From NCBI GenBank assembly GCA_025349905.2, contig MU624598.1, positions 1-43,344 on the forward strand: a stretch of DNA of 43,344 nucleotides. Direction: 5' to 3'. The translations under genes were made by a program, and so were the position numbers. Source of the stretch: Blastocladiella britannica (lineage: Eukaryota; Blastocladiomycota; Blastocladiomycetes; Blastocladiales; Blastocladiaceae). Position 1 is the stretch's first letter. Every line of letters starts with the position of its first letter. The notes below the pieces were generated by a model that saw only the letters and a program-made list of their open reading frames with translations, was not told the DNA's origin and made no database searches. Below are positions 9,080-20,541 of the stretch, one piece after another.

Positions 9080-12000
9080 CTAGTTGGGGCCGTCGTCGCC
9101 GTTGCCATCGCGGTCGCCGCCCAAGCTCATGTGCTGCTGTTGCTGCTGCTGCTGCGTCTTTTCGCGCTGGGCCGCAAACGCTGCAAGCGAGCTAAAGGCG
9201 GCAAACAACGTTGCGTCGCCAACCGCCGCGTCGTCGTCCTCGGCCGGTCCCGCGTCCTCCCAGTCGTCGCCGCCGCCGCCGTCCATTCCGGCCCTTGGTG
9301 CCGCCCCCGCTGCCGCCGCCAGCATCGTCCGCGGTCCATGCCCCTTTACAGAAAATCCGCCATGTGCGTTGGACGTGGTGTTGGACGGCGTTCCCGCACC
9401 CGCCGTACCAGTGTCTTCGTCCTCAAGCACCACCGAGTCGGCCGGAAGGAACGGGCCGTCCATGCCGTCGAGCTGCAAGTTGAAGGCGTGCATAAACGAC
9501 TGGAAATCGTTCATGGCCGCCGGCATCAGCGGGTGCACGGTGGTAGACCCACCCGGCGCGGTGCCAGACACCGTCAGCGCCACGGGGACGTCGATCGAGA
9601 CCACGCCCATGTTATCACTTCGTGATGGCGCCATGGGCGACGACGGTAGGGACGGGAACTGCGGCTCGTCTGCGGCTTGGGTATCGAGCGACGGCAGGTC
9701 GAGCACATACAGCCCGTTGTTGTTGTTCGCGGCAGTGGGCTGTGCCGTTTCTGCTTGAGAATGCTGGTTCGAGGGCAATGACTCGTCAGCAGAGGTAAGT
9801 GGACGCGCCACCGCCGTGACCGACGCCGCTGGCGGCGCCGATGCCGATGCCGATCCCTGGCCCGTAGCGTCCATGACCGGCTGCACCAGCATCGACTCCA
9901 CCGCCTCCAGAGACAACGGCTCGGGATCGACGGGCTTGGCCGAGGGGAACATGCGCCGAAGCTCGGCCTGCGCGCGCGACTGCTGTTCCAAGACCCGTTT
10001 CATGCCCGCTACAATGTGCTCGGGAATCTGGACCGTAGGCGGAGTTGACGATGCCGCGGCTACCGCGAGTGGCGGTGGTGGCGGTGGTGGGAGCAAAGAG
10101 GGTGCAGACATTGCCGCAGCCGGGGACGGTACAGTCGTCCGCCGTCTCGGAGGTGGTGGAACCATCGGTGGGGTCGGCGGGGGAGGAATAAGAAGTGGTG
10201 GTGGAGGTAAAAGCAAGGCGCTGGCCGGCGAGCCCGCCAAGCTACTCAGCATGGATCCCGGTGCGGTATGGTCCGCCTCAAGCGTCGGGTGGTGTGGAGA
10301 GCTCGCAGCTGATGCTGCGATCCCGAGGGCATTCGCGAGCGAGTCCTCGGCACTCCCAGCTGCGGCCGCCGTCGCCGCTGCCGCGACCGGATCCGACTCG
10401 CCGAGATCGTCCCCACCTCCATCGGTTCCATCGTACATGTACCGCGCCACCTCCATCGCCTGCACCGCCGCGGCCTGCTGCTGCTGCTGCTTAGCCGCCT
10501 GCTTCGCGGCTTTCGTCCGCTGGTACTCTGCGCGGCGCAGCGCGCGCTTCCGTTCCTGTATTTCGGCCGGATCTCTAGGCGGTCGTCCTGTTCGGCGTTC
10601 GGGCGGGTCAATACACGCATCCTCGCACTTCATGCGCACGCAGCGCGGACAGGGGCGGGAGGGCCCGCAAGCGACTTTTTTCGCGCGGCAGGGGGCGCAC
10701 GCGCGCTGGGTCCCGCGCGGACGTGGGGTCGCGGGCACCGCTGGTGGTGCTGCAGCTGCTGCCGACCCTGGAGCGGTGGCGGTGGCGGCAGCGGGTGCAT
10801 CGGCGGCTCTTGGTTGTGTACGCTGTTGTTGTTGCGACGAAGAGGAAGCGCCGCCTCTTGCGCTTGTACTCCGATCCGCGGTGCTGGACGGCGGCGCTGA
10901 CAGGTTTCCTCTTGCCGCACTTGACGAAGAGGATACCGATGGCGATGACGAAGAATGGGCGGCCAGGTGTGGTGTTGCCGATCCTATTGAACGTGATTCA
11001 TATTTTCATCAAAACCATATGATCCAACATAAAAGAGAAAGATATACCCGCTTCAAGCATGGGTGTGGACCGAAATCCAGCCCCGACCAGCGCGCCAGCA
11101 CCAAGGTAATAACTGGGCGGCGCGGGCACCATGAGCGCATACGCGCGAGGAACGTACCTCGGCCGCATGAACGGGACGGCGCCGGCGCCCGTGCCGCCAA
11201 GTAGATCCGGAATCAGCGCCGCCGATGCCCGTGTTGGTGACGTGGTGCGGCTTGGGTTGGCCGACGACTCGATCGGAGCGGGTGTGACAACCGGCGCTGC
11301 CGATGCTGCTGTTGTTGGCGCAACTGGCACCAATGCCGGCGATGAGGTGGTCAGGATGGTGGTGGTACCTGGCTGGGACGATGAAGTTGGCGCGAGATCG
11401 GGGGCCGTGGTTGCAGGTACCGTCGTGACGGCGGTCGAAGTAGACGCCGCCGTTGTAGTTGGCGGTACCGGTGACGAAGCAGCACCAGCCGCCGATTCCG
11501 TCGCAGTCGATGCCGGCGGCGGCGAGTTGTTTTGCTGCCGCTTGAGCGCCATGAGTCCCGCAAAGCTGCCCCTCGGCACTGCCGCAAACGCCGACCCCCG
11601 CGCCGCCTCGTCCTCGGGATCGGCCTTTTCCGCACTTGCCGCGCGACTTGATGCACGTGGCTGGGATATCGCCGGTTTCTTACCAGCCGCATTACCCCCC
11701 GCCAATGATCGCGAGGGAGGGACCACGGACGCTCCTGCCCCTGCAGCTGTCGCCGACGCACCCGTTCCGATCGGTTGAGACGCGGCCGGCTGGTACGGAT
11801 TTCCAGCAAACGGCGCAAGATAGGGCGGTTCCCGTCCATTGTTCCCTCCTGGTGCGGAAAGAAGCGGGTTGCCAGCGAGATGTGGAAAGTACGGCATGGC
11901 CGACAGTGGCGGAAGACCAAACAGAGACTGGCCCATTGCGTACGGCGGCATACCAAATCGCGACAGCGGCGGCGGCGCCGGAGGCAAAGGCATCTGCGGT

Positions 12001-13229
12001 GGGTGGGCGCCGCCAAGACCTGCAAATGATGGCAGCGCGGTAGGCGGTGGGGCTGGAGACAACATGGGCATGCCATAGAACAAGGGGGTGGTGGACGGGG
12101 GCGGCGATGCCAATTGTGGTCCCATTGCTGCCGTCGTCGATGCGGGGACCCGCCCAAATGTTCGGTTGTTGGGCGCGGGAATGCGCTTTCGAGCCGCAGT
12201 AATGGAACCGGTAGTCGCGGCAGTCGAGGGAGTGGGTTTCGAAATTGCGATCGGACCAGTAAATGAAGATAGAGGTCTTGTAACTTCTGTGGCAGGCGAG
12301 GAAACATGACGACGGTCCAGCGCAATGGTCGATGGCACGCGTGCGGGTGACGGTTGGACAGAAGTGACGCGAGACGGGTTACGAGTAGATGTCGCAGTCC
12401 GAGCTGTTACTGGCGCTGTTACTGGCACTGCTGCTACCGTGGAAAGAGAAGAGGAGGAGGGCGGTGGATTCAACGTCGACAAGAACATGCCCAGGTCCAC
12501 GGCAATCGACGGCGGAACCACGACGGGGCCACTGGTTGTCGCAGCACGAACCAGGTCCAGGATTGGCGCAGATGACGAGTAAGATCCTGACTGCTGCTGC
12601 TCATGTTGCGACACGAGCGGCGGATCCGGCGGCGGCAGGTCAGTGTGCTCTTGAAGAGCAGTCGGGTGCAAGAAGGCGGCGGCAGCAGCAAATGCGGCAG
12701 TCGGAGAGACGGGCGCGGACATGGTACCGTTGGAGCCGTCCCCAGCGCCAAAGATGGCGAGGCCCGTGGACGGGCTGACGGGCGCGCTCCCAAATTCAGC
12801 CAGTGGGCCGAGAATATGGCTCAGATCAAGCTCCAAGTCGTGGAACGCGGGCGGAGCCATGGGCACGGGCGAGGACGGCGGCGGGACGATGGGCTCGAAC
12901 GGTACTGTTACTGTTACTGGTGCGGGTACATGGCCGCCAAAGGTGCCGTTCTTTGGCGGCTGCAGAGGCTTTGCTGGCTTTGGCGTACGCCGGGTGCGCG
13001 CCTTGGCTGGCTTTTCGCGGACACGGGCGGGCGTCGGAGGCGCTGTTCGCGTTGCTGCCGTTCCTGCTGCATGGTCGCTGATTGGTTGTGGGGGTGGTTG
13101 CTGCTGGGGAGGCGGAGAGGCCAGAGTTGCAGGCACCACAGTACGCGCTGCACGGCGAGGGGTCGGTGCCGGCGCAAAGTCTGCCGAGGGCGCCATGCCC
13201 GTCATCGATAGGGGCCGCGTGCGCGCCAT
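9080..13229 (-). CDS. Large Zn(II)2Cys6 binuclear-cluster transcription factor
   Basis: Two exons, 13229-11048 and 10983-9080, with a 64-nt intron (GTATAT...CAATAG) in matching phase, give 1361 aa. Without this splice the downstream part has no ATG, and the upstream part ends in a meaningless tail just past the donor. The fungal binuclear zinc cluster is internal: C823, C826, C833, C839, C842 and C851 (CX2CX6CX5CX2CX8C) with basic residues between, followed by a Lys/Arg-rich linker (about 860-900) and a Q-run. The first 820 residues and the C-terminal 400 are low complexity (Pro/Ala/Ser/Thr), probably activation or scaffold regions. No fungal-specific TF middle homology domain is visible. It likely binds CGG-type half-sites in the nucleus; target genes are unknown. 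The 269 bp to the next plus-strand start would hold its promoter. Confidence 0.85.
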
Positions 13230-13498
13230 GGTTTTGATTTTGAATATTGTTGCTGTCGTTCAAAATAGGTCAGCTCTGATTTTCATGTGCAGCAGCCGAC
13301 CGGCGCATCAATCACTGCACCAGAGGCAGAGCATCTCACCCCACACTAGCTCCTCTCTCTCCCACACTCAATCCCGCCCAACCACACTGTCCACCACTGG
13401 CCCTCGGATAATTCAGAATAAAATAAAAAAATTTGCTGCCATATTAGCTCTCGGCACCTGGCTCAATGTCAAATTAAATATTTCATTGTCCAGCAAGC

Positions 13499-14084
13499 AT
13501 GCTCTCCACCAATCTGTCCACGTCTGGTCCTGTGGCCAGCTCTGCTGGCTCCACTGGATCCGCTGGATCTGCTGCTTCACCACCACTGGGGCAAACGGTC
13601 CTGCTTCCAGCATGATTGTTGTCCCCGCATCCGCTCGCCCGTCTGGTCGTGGTCGTGGCCGTGGAAGTGGAAGTGGAAGTGGAAGTGAAGGTGGAGATGC
13701 ACCTCCTCCCCTGGCAAGGCAGAAAACGGAAACCTTAAGCCAATCGTCCTGATCAAAGAAACGAACGGCCAGCACACGAGCGCCTTTGTGCCGCGGACGG
13801 AGTTCGACACCAGTGATCCATCACAACTGAAGGAGCTCATTTGGGACCGATACTCGCGGCACCTCGTCTGCGTTGCTGTGACCACCAACGACGGGTGGAC
13901 TCTCAACGACCCAAGCATGGATCTGTTCGATCTGTCATTTACCATTTCAACCGTGGGCAACCATACTTACCGATTTGACGATCCAACCGGTACGGATCCG
14001 TATTTTTTCCCTTTTTCTTGTCCATTTGAGGCAATTGGAGGAAGCTTATGCTCCGATGAGCTCTTTAGCTCCACTCCCCATTAA
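13499..14084 (+). CDS. Unrecognised small protein, 5' exon uncertain
   Basis: The firmly coding part is 13719-13989, reading IVLIKETNGQHTSAFVP then WTLNDPSMDLFDLSFTI. It is followed by a 51-nt T-rich intron (13990-14040) and a short last exon ending at TAA 14082-14084. The phase at the downstream junction agrees. No in-frame ATG precedes 13719. The best 5' exon begins at ATG 13499 (MLSTNLSTSGPVASS) and could splice in phase from a weak GTCCTG donor near 13596 to AAG at 13718. An ATG at 13612 with a Gly/Arg/Ser-repeat reading is the alternative. No family was recognised. The 3' end overlaps that of the convergent minus-strand gene. Confidence 0.45.
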
Positions 14085-15152
14085 CGAGAGCACTCTCCAA
14101 ACCTGGCGGACCGACGGCACAGGCCTCGACCTCGCCATCCTGAAATACGGCCGGCAGGTGACCTCCAAGGCCAAATTGCTGGTTGTGCAGGCAAAACCCC
14201 GCGCCGGCCCACCCGATCGCGGCGGTGCCCCCAACCAGGCGACTCAAGACCAGCTTGTCGACCAGCCCTTGCCGCTTGGCGGCCTCGAGGCGCTTTGCTG
14301 CCAGCTCCTTCATCCGCTTTGCCGGCAATTCCCGCACCGACTTCTTGGCGTCCATGGCGGCCAGCACCGCAATCGTGACGATCACGGCTTGCGGGTCCTC
14401 CACAGCGACTTGCTCGTCCACCTCGGACGCCTTGGCCGCAGCCCTGGCCTCCCTGGCGTCCTTGGCCTTTTTGGCCTTCTTGGGCTTGAGAGCGCGAGCC
14501 GCTTTTTCGGCCTCCTCCTTGGCCAGGAGCTCGGGCGACTCTTTGTGGAACGTGTTTGCGGAGCAGTAGTCTACAATGGCGAGCATTGCGCGGGAAGCAT
14601 CGTAGGCGACTTCGGTGACGTGGCGGGAAATGCGCAAAAGGGTGTCCTGGGCAAGCTCGACAGGGCCGTTTTGAAAGCACCTCGCACACTCGTCGAGTCG
14701 GTTACAATATCGCACTCGGCCGGACACAGGGAAAAATGGACATGGCAATCAGCCAGCGCCAGACAAAATGACAAATAAAGTAACGAGAGCAGGTCCGCGG
14801 CGGTGCGCTCGCGGATCAGAGAAGAAGAAGAAAAAAGGACGAAGAGAAAAAAGTGGCACATACTCTTGAAGTCGTCAGAGTTGGGCGTGCCGTCCAACTT
14901 GCCGTCGACAATTTTCAGGTACGGGTGGTGTCGGGGGTGGGGGCGGTGGTGGTGGCGATGGTCAAATTTGTCTGGCTTATGAAAAGTCGATTGTGAATCG
15001 AAAAAAGTGAAGAGTAGCGAACGTGTGGGTGGCTCACCTGGCGCGGCTGCTGGCGACGGGTCCCGTGCGATCTCGATTTCAATTTTTTTTTTTTTTTTCG
15101 CGCTGTCACTTCGCCATCGAATAATTTTTTCTTGTACCTTGCCGCGACCCAT
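14065..15152 (-). CDS. Unrecognised Lys/Ala-rich helical protein
   Basis: The main exon 14714-14065 is convincing: it reads YCNRLDECARCFQNG, LAQDTLLRISRHVTEVAYD and a long Lys/Ala/Glu coiled-coil-like stretch (KPKKAKKAKDAREARAAAKA). It ends with a Gly-rich hydrophobic segment (LVGGTAAIGWAGAGF). Upstream, exons 15152-15138 (MGRGK) and 14975-14864 (ending NSDDFK) fit in phase. Together they give 258 aa, but the two introns would be 162 and 149 nt, longer than usual here, so a missed exon is possible. The single late hydrophobic segment could be membrane-associated. A distant PEX11-like helical arrangement was considered but not supported. The proposed start is 22 bp from the MAK16 start on the other strand, and the end overlaps the convergent gene by 20 bp. 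Confidence 0.5.
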
Positions 15153-15174
15153 TTTGAAAGAAAGAACAACTAAC

Positions 15175-16305
15175 ATGCAGAACGACGAAGTCATCTGGGG
15201 CATCATCAAGAACCAGTTTTGCTCCTACAAGATCAAGTACGGCGCACTTTAGTTTTCACTCGAATGCAAACAGTAACACTACATAAAAAAACAGAACCAT
15301 CACGCAGCAATTCTGCCGCAATGACTACAACGTGACTGGTCTGTGCACGCGCCAAAACTGCCCGCTGGCCAACTCGCGGTACGCGACGGTGCGCGAGGTG
15401 AACGGCGTGTGCTACCTGTACATGAAGACGGTGGAGCGCGCGCACACGCCCGACCGCATGTGGGAGCGCATCAAGCTGCCCAAAAACTACCTGCAGGCCC
15501 TGGAGCTGATTGACTCTGAGCTCGAGTTCTGGCCGTCGTTCCTGAAGCACAAGTGCAAGCAGCGGTTGACCAAAATCACGCAGTACCTGATCAAGATGCG
15601 CAAGCTGCGGGTCAAGGCCAACACCACCAAGCTGGTGCCCATCAAGAAGAAGATTGATCGCCGTGAGCTGCGGAGGGAGGCCAAGGCCGAGGTGGCGGCC
15701 CGCCTCGACAAGGCGATTGCGTCCGAGCTGGTGGAGCGGCTCAAGGCCGGGACATACGACGACGTGATCTTGAACGCCAAGCAGTCGGTGTGGAAGAAGC
15801 TACTCGAGTCGGACAAGGTCGAGGTCGAGGAGGACCAGTCCGAGTCGGAGGACGAGGAGGAGGAGGCCATGGGCGACCAGTTTGTCGAGTACGAGGACGA
15901 CGAGGAGGAGTATGGTCGCCGCGAGGCTGTCGAGGCCAGCGATTCGGATGGTTCGGATGTCGAGGACTTGATGGTACGTTATCCCTTCTTCTGGATTTGT
16001 CGGTCTCTTAACTCACAGATAACGTATAGAATGCCTCGGAGATCTCGGGCTCCGAGTACAGCGAGGCGTCGGACTCGGACGACGATGCCATGGATGCTGA
16101 TGTGCCCCCACCACCGCGCAAGGTCGCGTCGCAAAAGCCTGCAGCGGCAGCATCTTCGGCAGCATCATCTTCGGCACGCGCTGGCAAGCGTGCACCACGC
16201 CCCAAGCGGTCGGGCAAGCCCGCACGTGGCGGATCCGGCGGTGGCGTGGAGCTCGAGTACGAGCACGAGGCGGCGGCACCGCGTGCGATGGAGGAGGCGT
16301 GGTAA
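15175..16305 (+). CDS. MAK16: Mak16, 60S ribosome biogenesis factor
   Basis: Exons 15175-15236, 15295-15973 and 16030-16305 give 338 aa with consistent phases (introns of 58 and 56 nt). The N-terminus [20 protein letters not shown] and the following [13 protein letters not shown]...[11 protein letters not shown] are diagnostic of Mak16, including the four conserved cysteines of its zinc-binding/rRNA-binding part. KRLTKITQY and a basic central region follow, then the acidic Glu/Asp/Ser tract and a C-terminal [13 protein letters not shown] typical of the family. In yeast Mak16 works in the nucleolus with Rpf1 on early 25S/5.8S rRNA maturation. The first exon ends inside the Lys codon of CSYKIK. 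The gene is divergent from the neighbour at 15152 and convergent with the DCAF4-like gene, with 19 bp between stop codons. Confidence 0.97.
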
Positions 16306-16324
16306 ATATATACTGTACTTTTAT

Positions 16325-17798
16325 TCATTGTAGACTGAGACCAAAGATCTTGCCCTGGATCGTGGTCAGACTCGATGCCGCAGAGAATGGAGCGTCGGTA
16401 GAGGGATAGCGCAATGCCTGGACATGCTTGACGACGGTACCGCGGACAATGCGCAGCGCCCATGGCGTCTCTGTAGCAGAACTCGTCATAGTGGGGCCAA
16501 CCGCAGCAACGACACCGCCATAGAATGGGTCAGCGACCATTCCCAACGGCAGCGTAGCAACCGACGTGTCCGCCCCGGGGGCAGCAGGCACCACCGGCAT
16601 GAGCCCATACCCAACCACAACAGCGTCGATCCGGCCGCCGCGATGGAGCACGAGCGGTGGGTCGTGGCCGGCGATGGCCGACACGGGCCATGCGGGGGCG
16701 TGCGTAGGTCCTTGGTTGCCAAATCCACCTCGAGATCTTGACGACTGCTGCTGTCCCCCTGCCGCTGTCGCCGTCGTCGAGTAGATGGCCACGGGCGATC
16801 GCCGCACGCTGTCAGTGCGCGAGTCGAGGACTACAGTCGACCCGTCGCGCAGGCCCGCCAGTGTCACGCAGTCAGCCAGCCAGTGCACGGCAAGTGCGTC
16901 CGACTTGAACGCGGCCAGCTGCTGGGGAGCGGACCTGGGTCGGTGCGGATCGACCGCAAACACGCCATGCGTGCATCCCAACAGGTACCGTGATCCTGAC
17001 GCGTCATCCTGCTCATTAGGGCCGGCTACCGCGTACACGGATCGGCGGGGTAAAGTGACAGTCGTGGGCGGAACGCTGTGCTGCGAGAGCGGCTGCAGGT
17101 TCAAGCATCCTGGGAGCCCTGGCCCTCCGACGTGGCCGGATCTTTGTGTGCCCTTACCGAGTTAGCATCGGTCGCCTTGAAAAAAATATACTGAATACGC
17201 ACGCCAGCAAGCGCGATGAAGGATCCCAATGCAGCGAGGAGGGCGGCGACGTAAACAGCGAGGCGTGTGGCATCAAGGGCCGCCACGGGCCCGAGGGCGA
17301 CAGCGATTCATGGATTACATTGCGTTTATCCTTGAGCGACATGACAATGAGGCGGTCGGGCGCAGTGGCCACCAGTGCTCGGTGCGGCCAATCCCTTGGC
17401 TGGTCCACGATACTCACCAGTTGCGGCGACACGAGGCCCAGCGGCCACTCGCAGGTGACTGGTGCGGGAACGCAGGTGGCATATTCCGGTGATGCGGCAG
17501 AACCAGTTCGGGAGGAACGGCGCACAGTCGCAATGTGCAGGTTGGCAGCAGTGTCTCCGATACCATGGTAGCCCAGCTGTCGCGTGCGCAGTCGGGCGGC
17601 CAGGGATGCAACTGGGAGCGTTGACTGTTGCTGTTGGTTTTGGCGTTGTCGTTTGCGATTCCTTGAACTCGGGACCACAGCAGCAGCGACTGGGGGTATT
17701 GGTATTGGTGGTTGAGGTTGGTCACGCGTAATGCGAAAGTAGCGGTTCTTGGCCGCGTCCCAGCGGAATCCTGGCAGGTCGCGTTGTCGCTGTTCCAT
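16325..17798 (-). CDS. DCAF4-like WD40 protein
   Basis: Exon 1 17798-17192 and exon 2 17109-16325 (or acceptor 17119, giving exon 2 start 17118) give 463-466 aa. The N-terminus [16 protein letters not shown] is the signature opening of DCAF4/WDR21 proteins (LPGF-x-D-x-x-KNRYF), followed by a basic Gln/Arg linker. Downstream are degenerate WD-type blades, for example [45 protein letters not shown] and [29 protein letters not shown]4 proteins are candidate substrate receptors of CUL4-DDB1 ubiquitin ligases; that role is inferred from the family. The intron contains GCTAAC, a good branch site, but it lies unusually far from the AG, leaving the acceptor slightly uncertain. The gene is divergent from LHS1 with 58 bp between start codons. 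Confidence 0.8.
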
Positions 17799-17856
17799 TA
17801 CGTTCCCTTTCAAAGTTCGATCAAGCAAAACGCGACGACCAAACGCGAAAAATACA

Positions 17857-20474
17857 ATGCTACGAACCGCCACGCTGGCAGCGCTGGCCGCACTCTTACT
17901 CCTATGCCTGGCCTCGGTCGCACACGCGTCCACCCCGGTCATTGGGATCGACTACGGGAGCGAGTGGTTCAAAGTGGCGCTGGTCCGACCGGGGAAAGCG
18001 CTGGACGTGGTGCTGAACCGCGAGTCCAAGCGCAAGACGCACTCTCTGCTGACCCTGCGCACCGACGAGCGATTCTTTGGCTCGGACGCGGCTGCTCTGG
18101 TATTTTCTTTAATTTCTCTTGACCAATAATGCAAACCATTGATCGTATGAAAAATATACAAGGCACCCCGGTTCCCAACCACCACCTTCGTCAACCTCAA
18201 GTCCTTGATGGGCCAAAACGCGTCCAGCGATGTCGCCGCCGCGTACAAGGCCATTTACCCCGTGTCCATGACTACTGATCCGGAGCGTGGCACCGTGCGT
18301 CTGGCGGGTCTCGCCACCAACGACATTTACTCGGTCGAGGAACTGGTTGCTATGCAGCTGACGCACGCGCGCATGCAGGCCGAGGAGTCGATCCAGCGGC
18401 CCGTTACCGACACGGTGATCACAATTCCGCCGCACTTTGGCCAGGCCGAACGCAAAGCTATGCTGGCGGCGGCCGAGCTCGCCGGTCTGCGCGTGCTTGC
18501 CCTTCTTCACGACGGATCTGCTGGTACCTTGTCCCTTTTTTTATTATTATTACCATCATGAAGGTCCTCACAACAAAAACGAATGCAGTCGCCCTCAACT
18601 ACGCCATGTCGCGCAAGTTCCCGACCCCGCAAACCCACATCTTCTTTGACATGGGTGCGGGCTCGTCGTCCGCGACGCTGGTGCGGTTCGAGCAGGAACG
18701 TAAAGCCACGCGGGTGACGACGCTGGCCACCAGCTACGATGCGACGCTGGGCGGGTCGACGCTCGATGCGGTGCTGGCCGATCACCTGGGTGCCGCATTT
18801 GAAGCCACCGCCGTGAAACTGGCGACCCCCGTGTCCTCCAACCCTCGCGCACGCGTCAAGTTGCTGCGCGAGGCGGCCCGTATCAAGTCGATTCTGTCAG
18901 TCAACTCGCAAGCCATGGCGTCGATCGAGTCAGTGCACGAGGACCGCAACTTGCGGGTGCTGGTGACGCGGGCCGAGCTGGAGGCGATGGCTGCACCCTT
19001 GCAGCCGCGGGTGGCCGCGGTGCTGGCGGCGGTGCAGGCGCACCCGGCGGCCGTCAATGTGTCGTCGGTAGTGCTGGTGGGCGGCGGAACACGGGTTCCC
19101 GCGGTGCAGCGGTGGATCGAGGAGGAGGCAACCGGTGGGGCTAACGCGGTGGCCAAGAACGTCAATGGCGACGAGGCCGCGGTGCTGGGCGCCGCGTGGC
19201 GCGCGGCGACGGTCGCCCGCAAGTTCCGCGTGCAGCGCGAAATCTCGCTGGCCGACCCGTTGCCGTACAACTTGATGGTGGCCATGGCCGGAGTCGTGCC
19301 CGCGGGTAAGCCGGCAACGGTGCTGTCGTCGGCGGCAGTGGTGGTGCCGCACACGGGCGCCCCTGGCGTGCTCAAGACCGTGACCTGGAAGAAATCCGAC
19401 CCTTTGCACCTGGTGCTTTCCGCTGCCGGACGCCTGGCTGGCAGCAAACCGGTTCCGCTGGCGCTGATTCACACCGCCGACACCAACGCGTCGGTGACCG
19501 AGCAGAAGCTGACGCTCAAGGTGGACGGCAACGGCGTGGTGCACCTGACCAATGCCACGGCCACGTACGTGGAGCGCGGGTCGCCCGGGGTTTTGGGTAT
19601 CGGCGCCTCGCCCGACCGCAACGCGTCGATGCCCCTGTCCGCCACACTCGAGGACGCAGTACCGCCCATGTCGCCAGCCCGGATCGCGGCGGCGGCCAAG
19701 CGTTTGCGTGGTTGGGACGCCCGCGAGCGCGAGCGCCGCGACAAGGAGGCGGCCAAGAACGCGCTCGAGGCGATGGTGTACGGCGCGCGTGACAAGACCG
19801 AGGACTCCGAGTCAACGTACCTGGCCAAAGTGGCCACGGCCGCCGAGCTGGACCGCGTGGCCAAGCTGGCCCGCGAGACGGGCGACTGGCTGGACGACGC
19901 GCCCGAGACCGAACTCACGGTCGTGGCACTCAAGACCAAGCGCGCGGGACTGGCGGCAGCACTGGCGGAACTCACGGAACGCTGGACGCGCGTGCAGGAC
20001 CAGCTGGCGGCGCTGCGCGATGCGCTGGCTGAGGTGGGCGAGCCAGTGACCTGGGTCGACAACTATGAGAACCGCGACGTGTACGACCGCACGGTGCTGG
20101 CGGCCAAGATCAAGGACGTGGACACGCAAGTCGCGGCCAAGCGCGCGGCCGAGGAGGAGGCGCGGGCCAAGAAGGAGGCCGAGGTGGCCGAGGCTCGTCG
20201 TCAGGCCGAGGAGCTGCTGGCAAAGCTGAAGCGCGAGGCGGATGCCGCCACTGCCAACTTGACCTCGTCTGATGCCGTGTCGTCCGAGCCGGCATCGTCG
20301 TCGTCCTCACCTTTGCCGTCGACTGATACTGAACCTGCTGCTGCCGGTGACAATGACGACGCGCTCTTTGAGGACGCGCCGCCGCTTGCCGAGGAGTCGG
20401 ACATTCCTACTCCTCCTCCGATTGCAGAAGAACAGGCAGAAGAAGTGGGCGAGACGAAGCACGACGAGTTATGA
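17857..20474 (+). CDS. LHS1: Lhs1/GRP170 (HYOU1) ER-lumenal Hsp70-like chaperone
   Basis: Exons 17857-18099, 18163-18523 and 18589-20474 give 829 aa in phase. It begins with a cleavable signal peptide (LAALAALLLLCLASVAHAS) immediately followed by TPVIGIDYGSEWFKVALV, the GRP170 form of the Hsp70 ATPase phosphate-1 loop. VTDTVITIPPHF, the phosphate-2 segment IFFDMGAGSS and the adenosine-site VVLVGGGTRVPAVQ follow. Next come a beta domain, a long acidic/helical C-terminal region typical of large Hsp70s, and the ER-retrieval signal HDEL at the C-terminus. The family acts as nucleotide exchange factor for Kar2/BiP and as a holdase in the ER lumen. The promoter is shared with the DCAF4-like gene on the opposite strand. 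Confidence 0.95.
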
Positions 20475-20541
20475 GCTCCACGGCTGGGAAGAGTCAAGTT
20501 CTTCTTCTGTTTGCTCAACCAAAAAATTATAACTTCAAAAA

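Noticed and set aside
10738..11048. Treating the Pro/Ser-rich frame (from 13229) and the Zn2Cys6 frame (to 9080) as two genes
   Set aside because: The downstream part has no ATG before an upstream stop, and a GTATAT...CAATAG intron joins both in matching phase.
9816..11204. 462-codon plus-strand open frame
   Set aside because: Antisense to the Zn2Cys6 gene; its Gly/Ala/Ser composition is the mirror of the Pro/Ala/Ser-rich real frame in GC-rich DNA.
14065..14748. PEX11-like peroxisomal protein
   Set aside because: Only a loose helical resemblance; none of the family's conserved positions could be pointed out.
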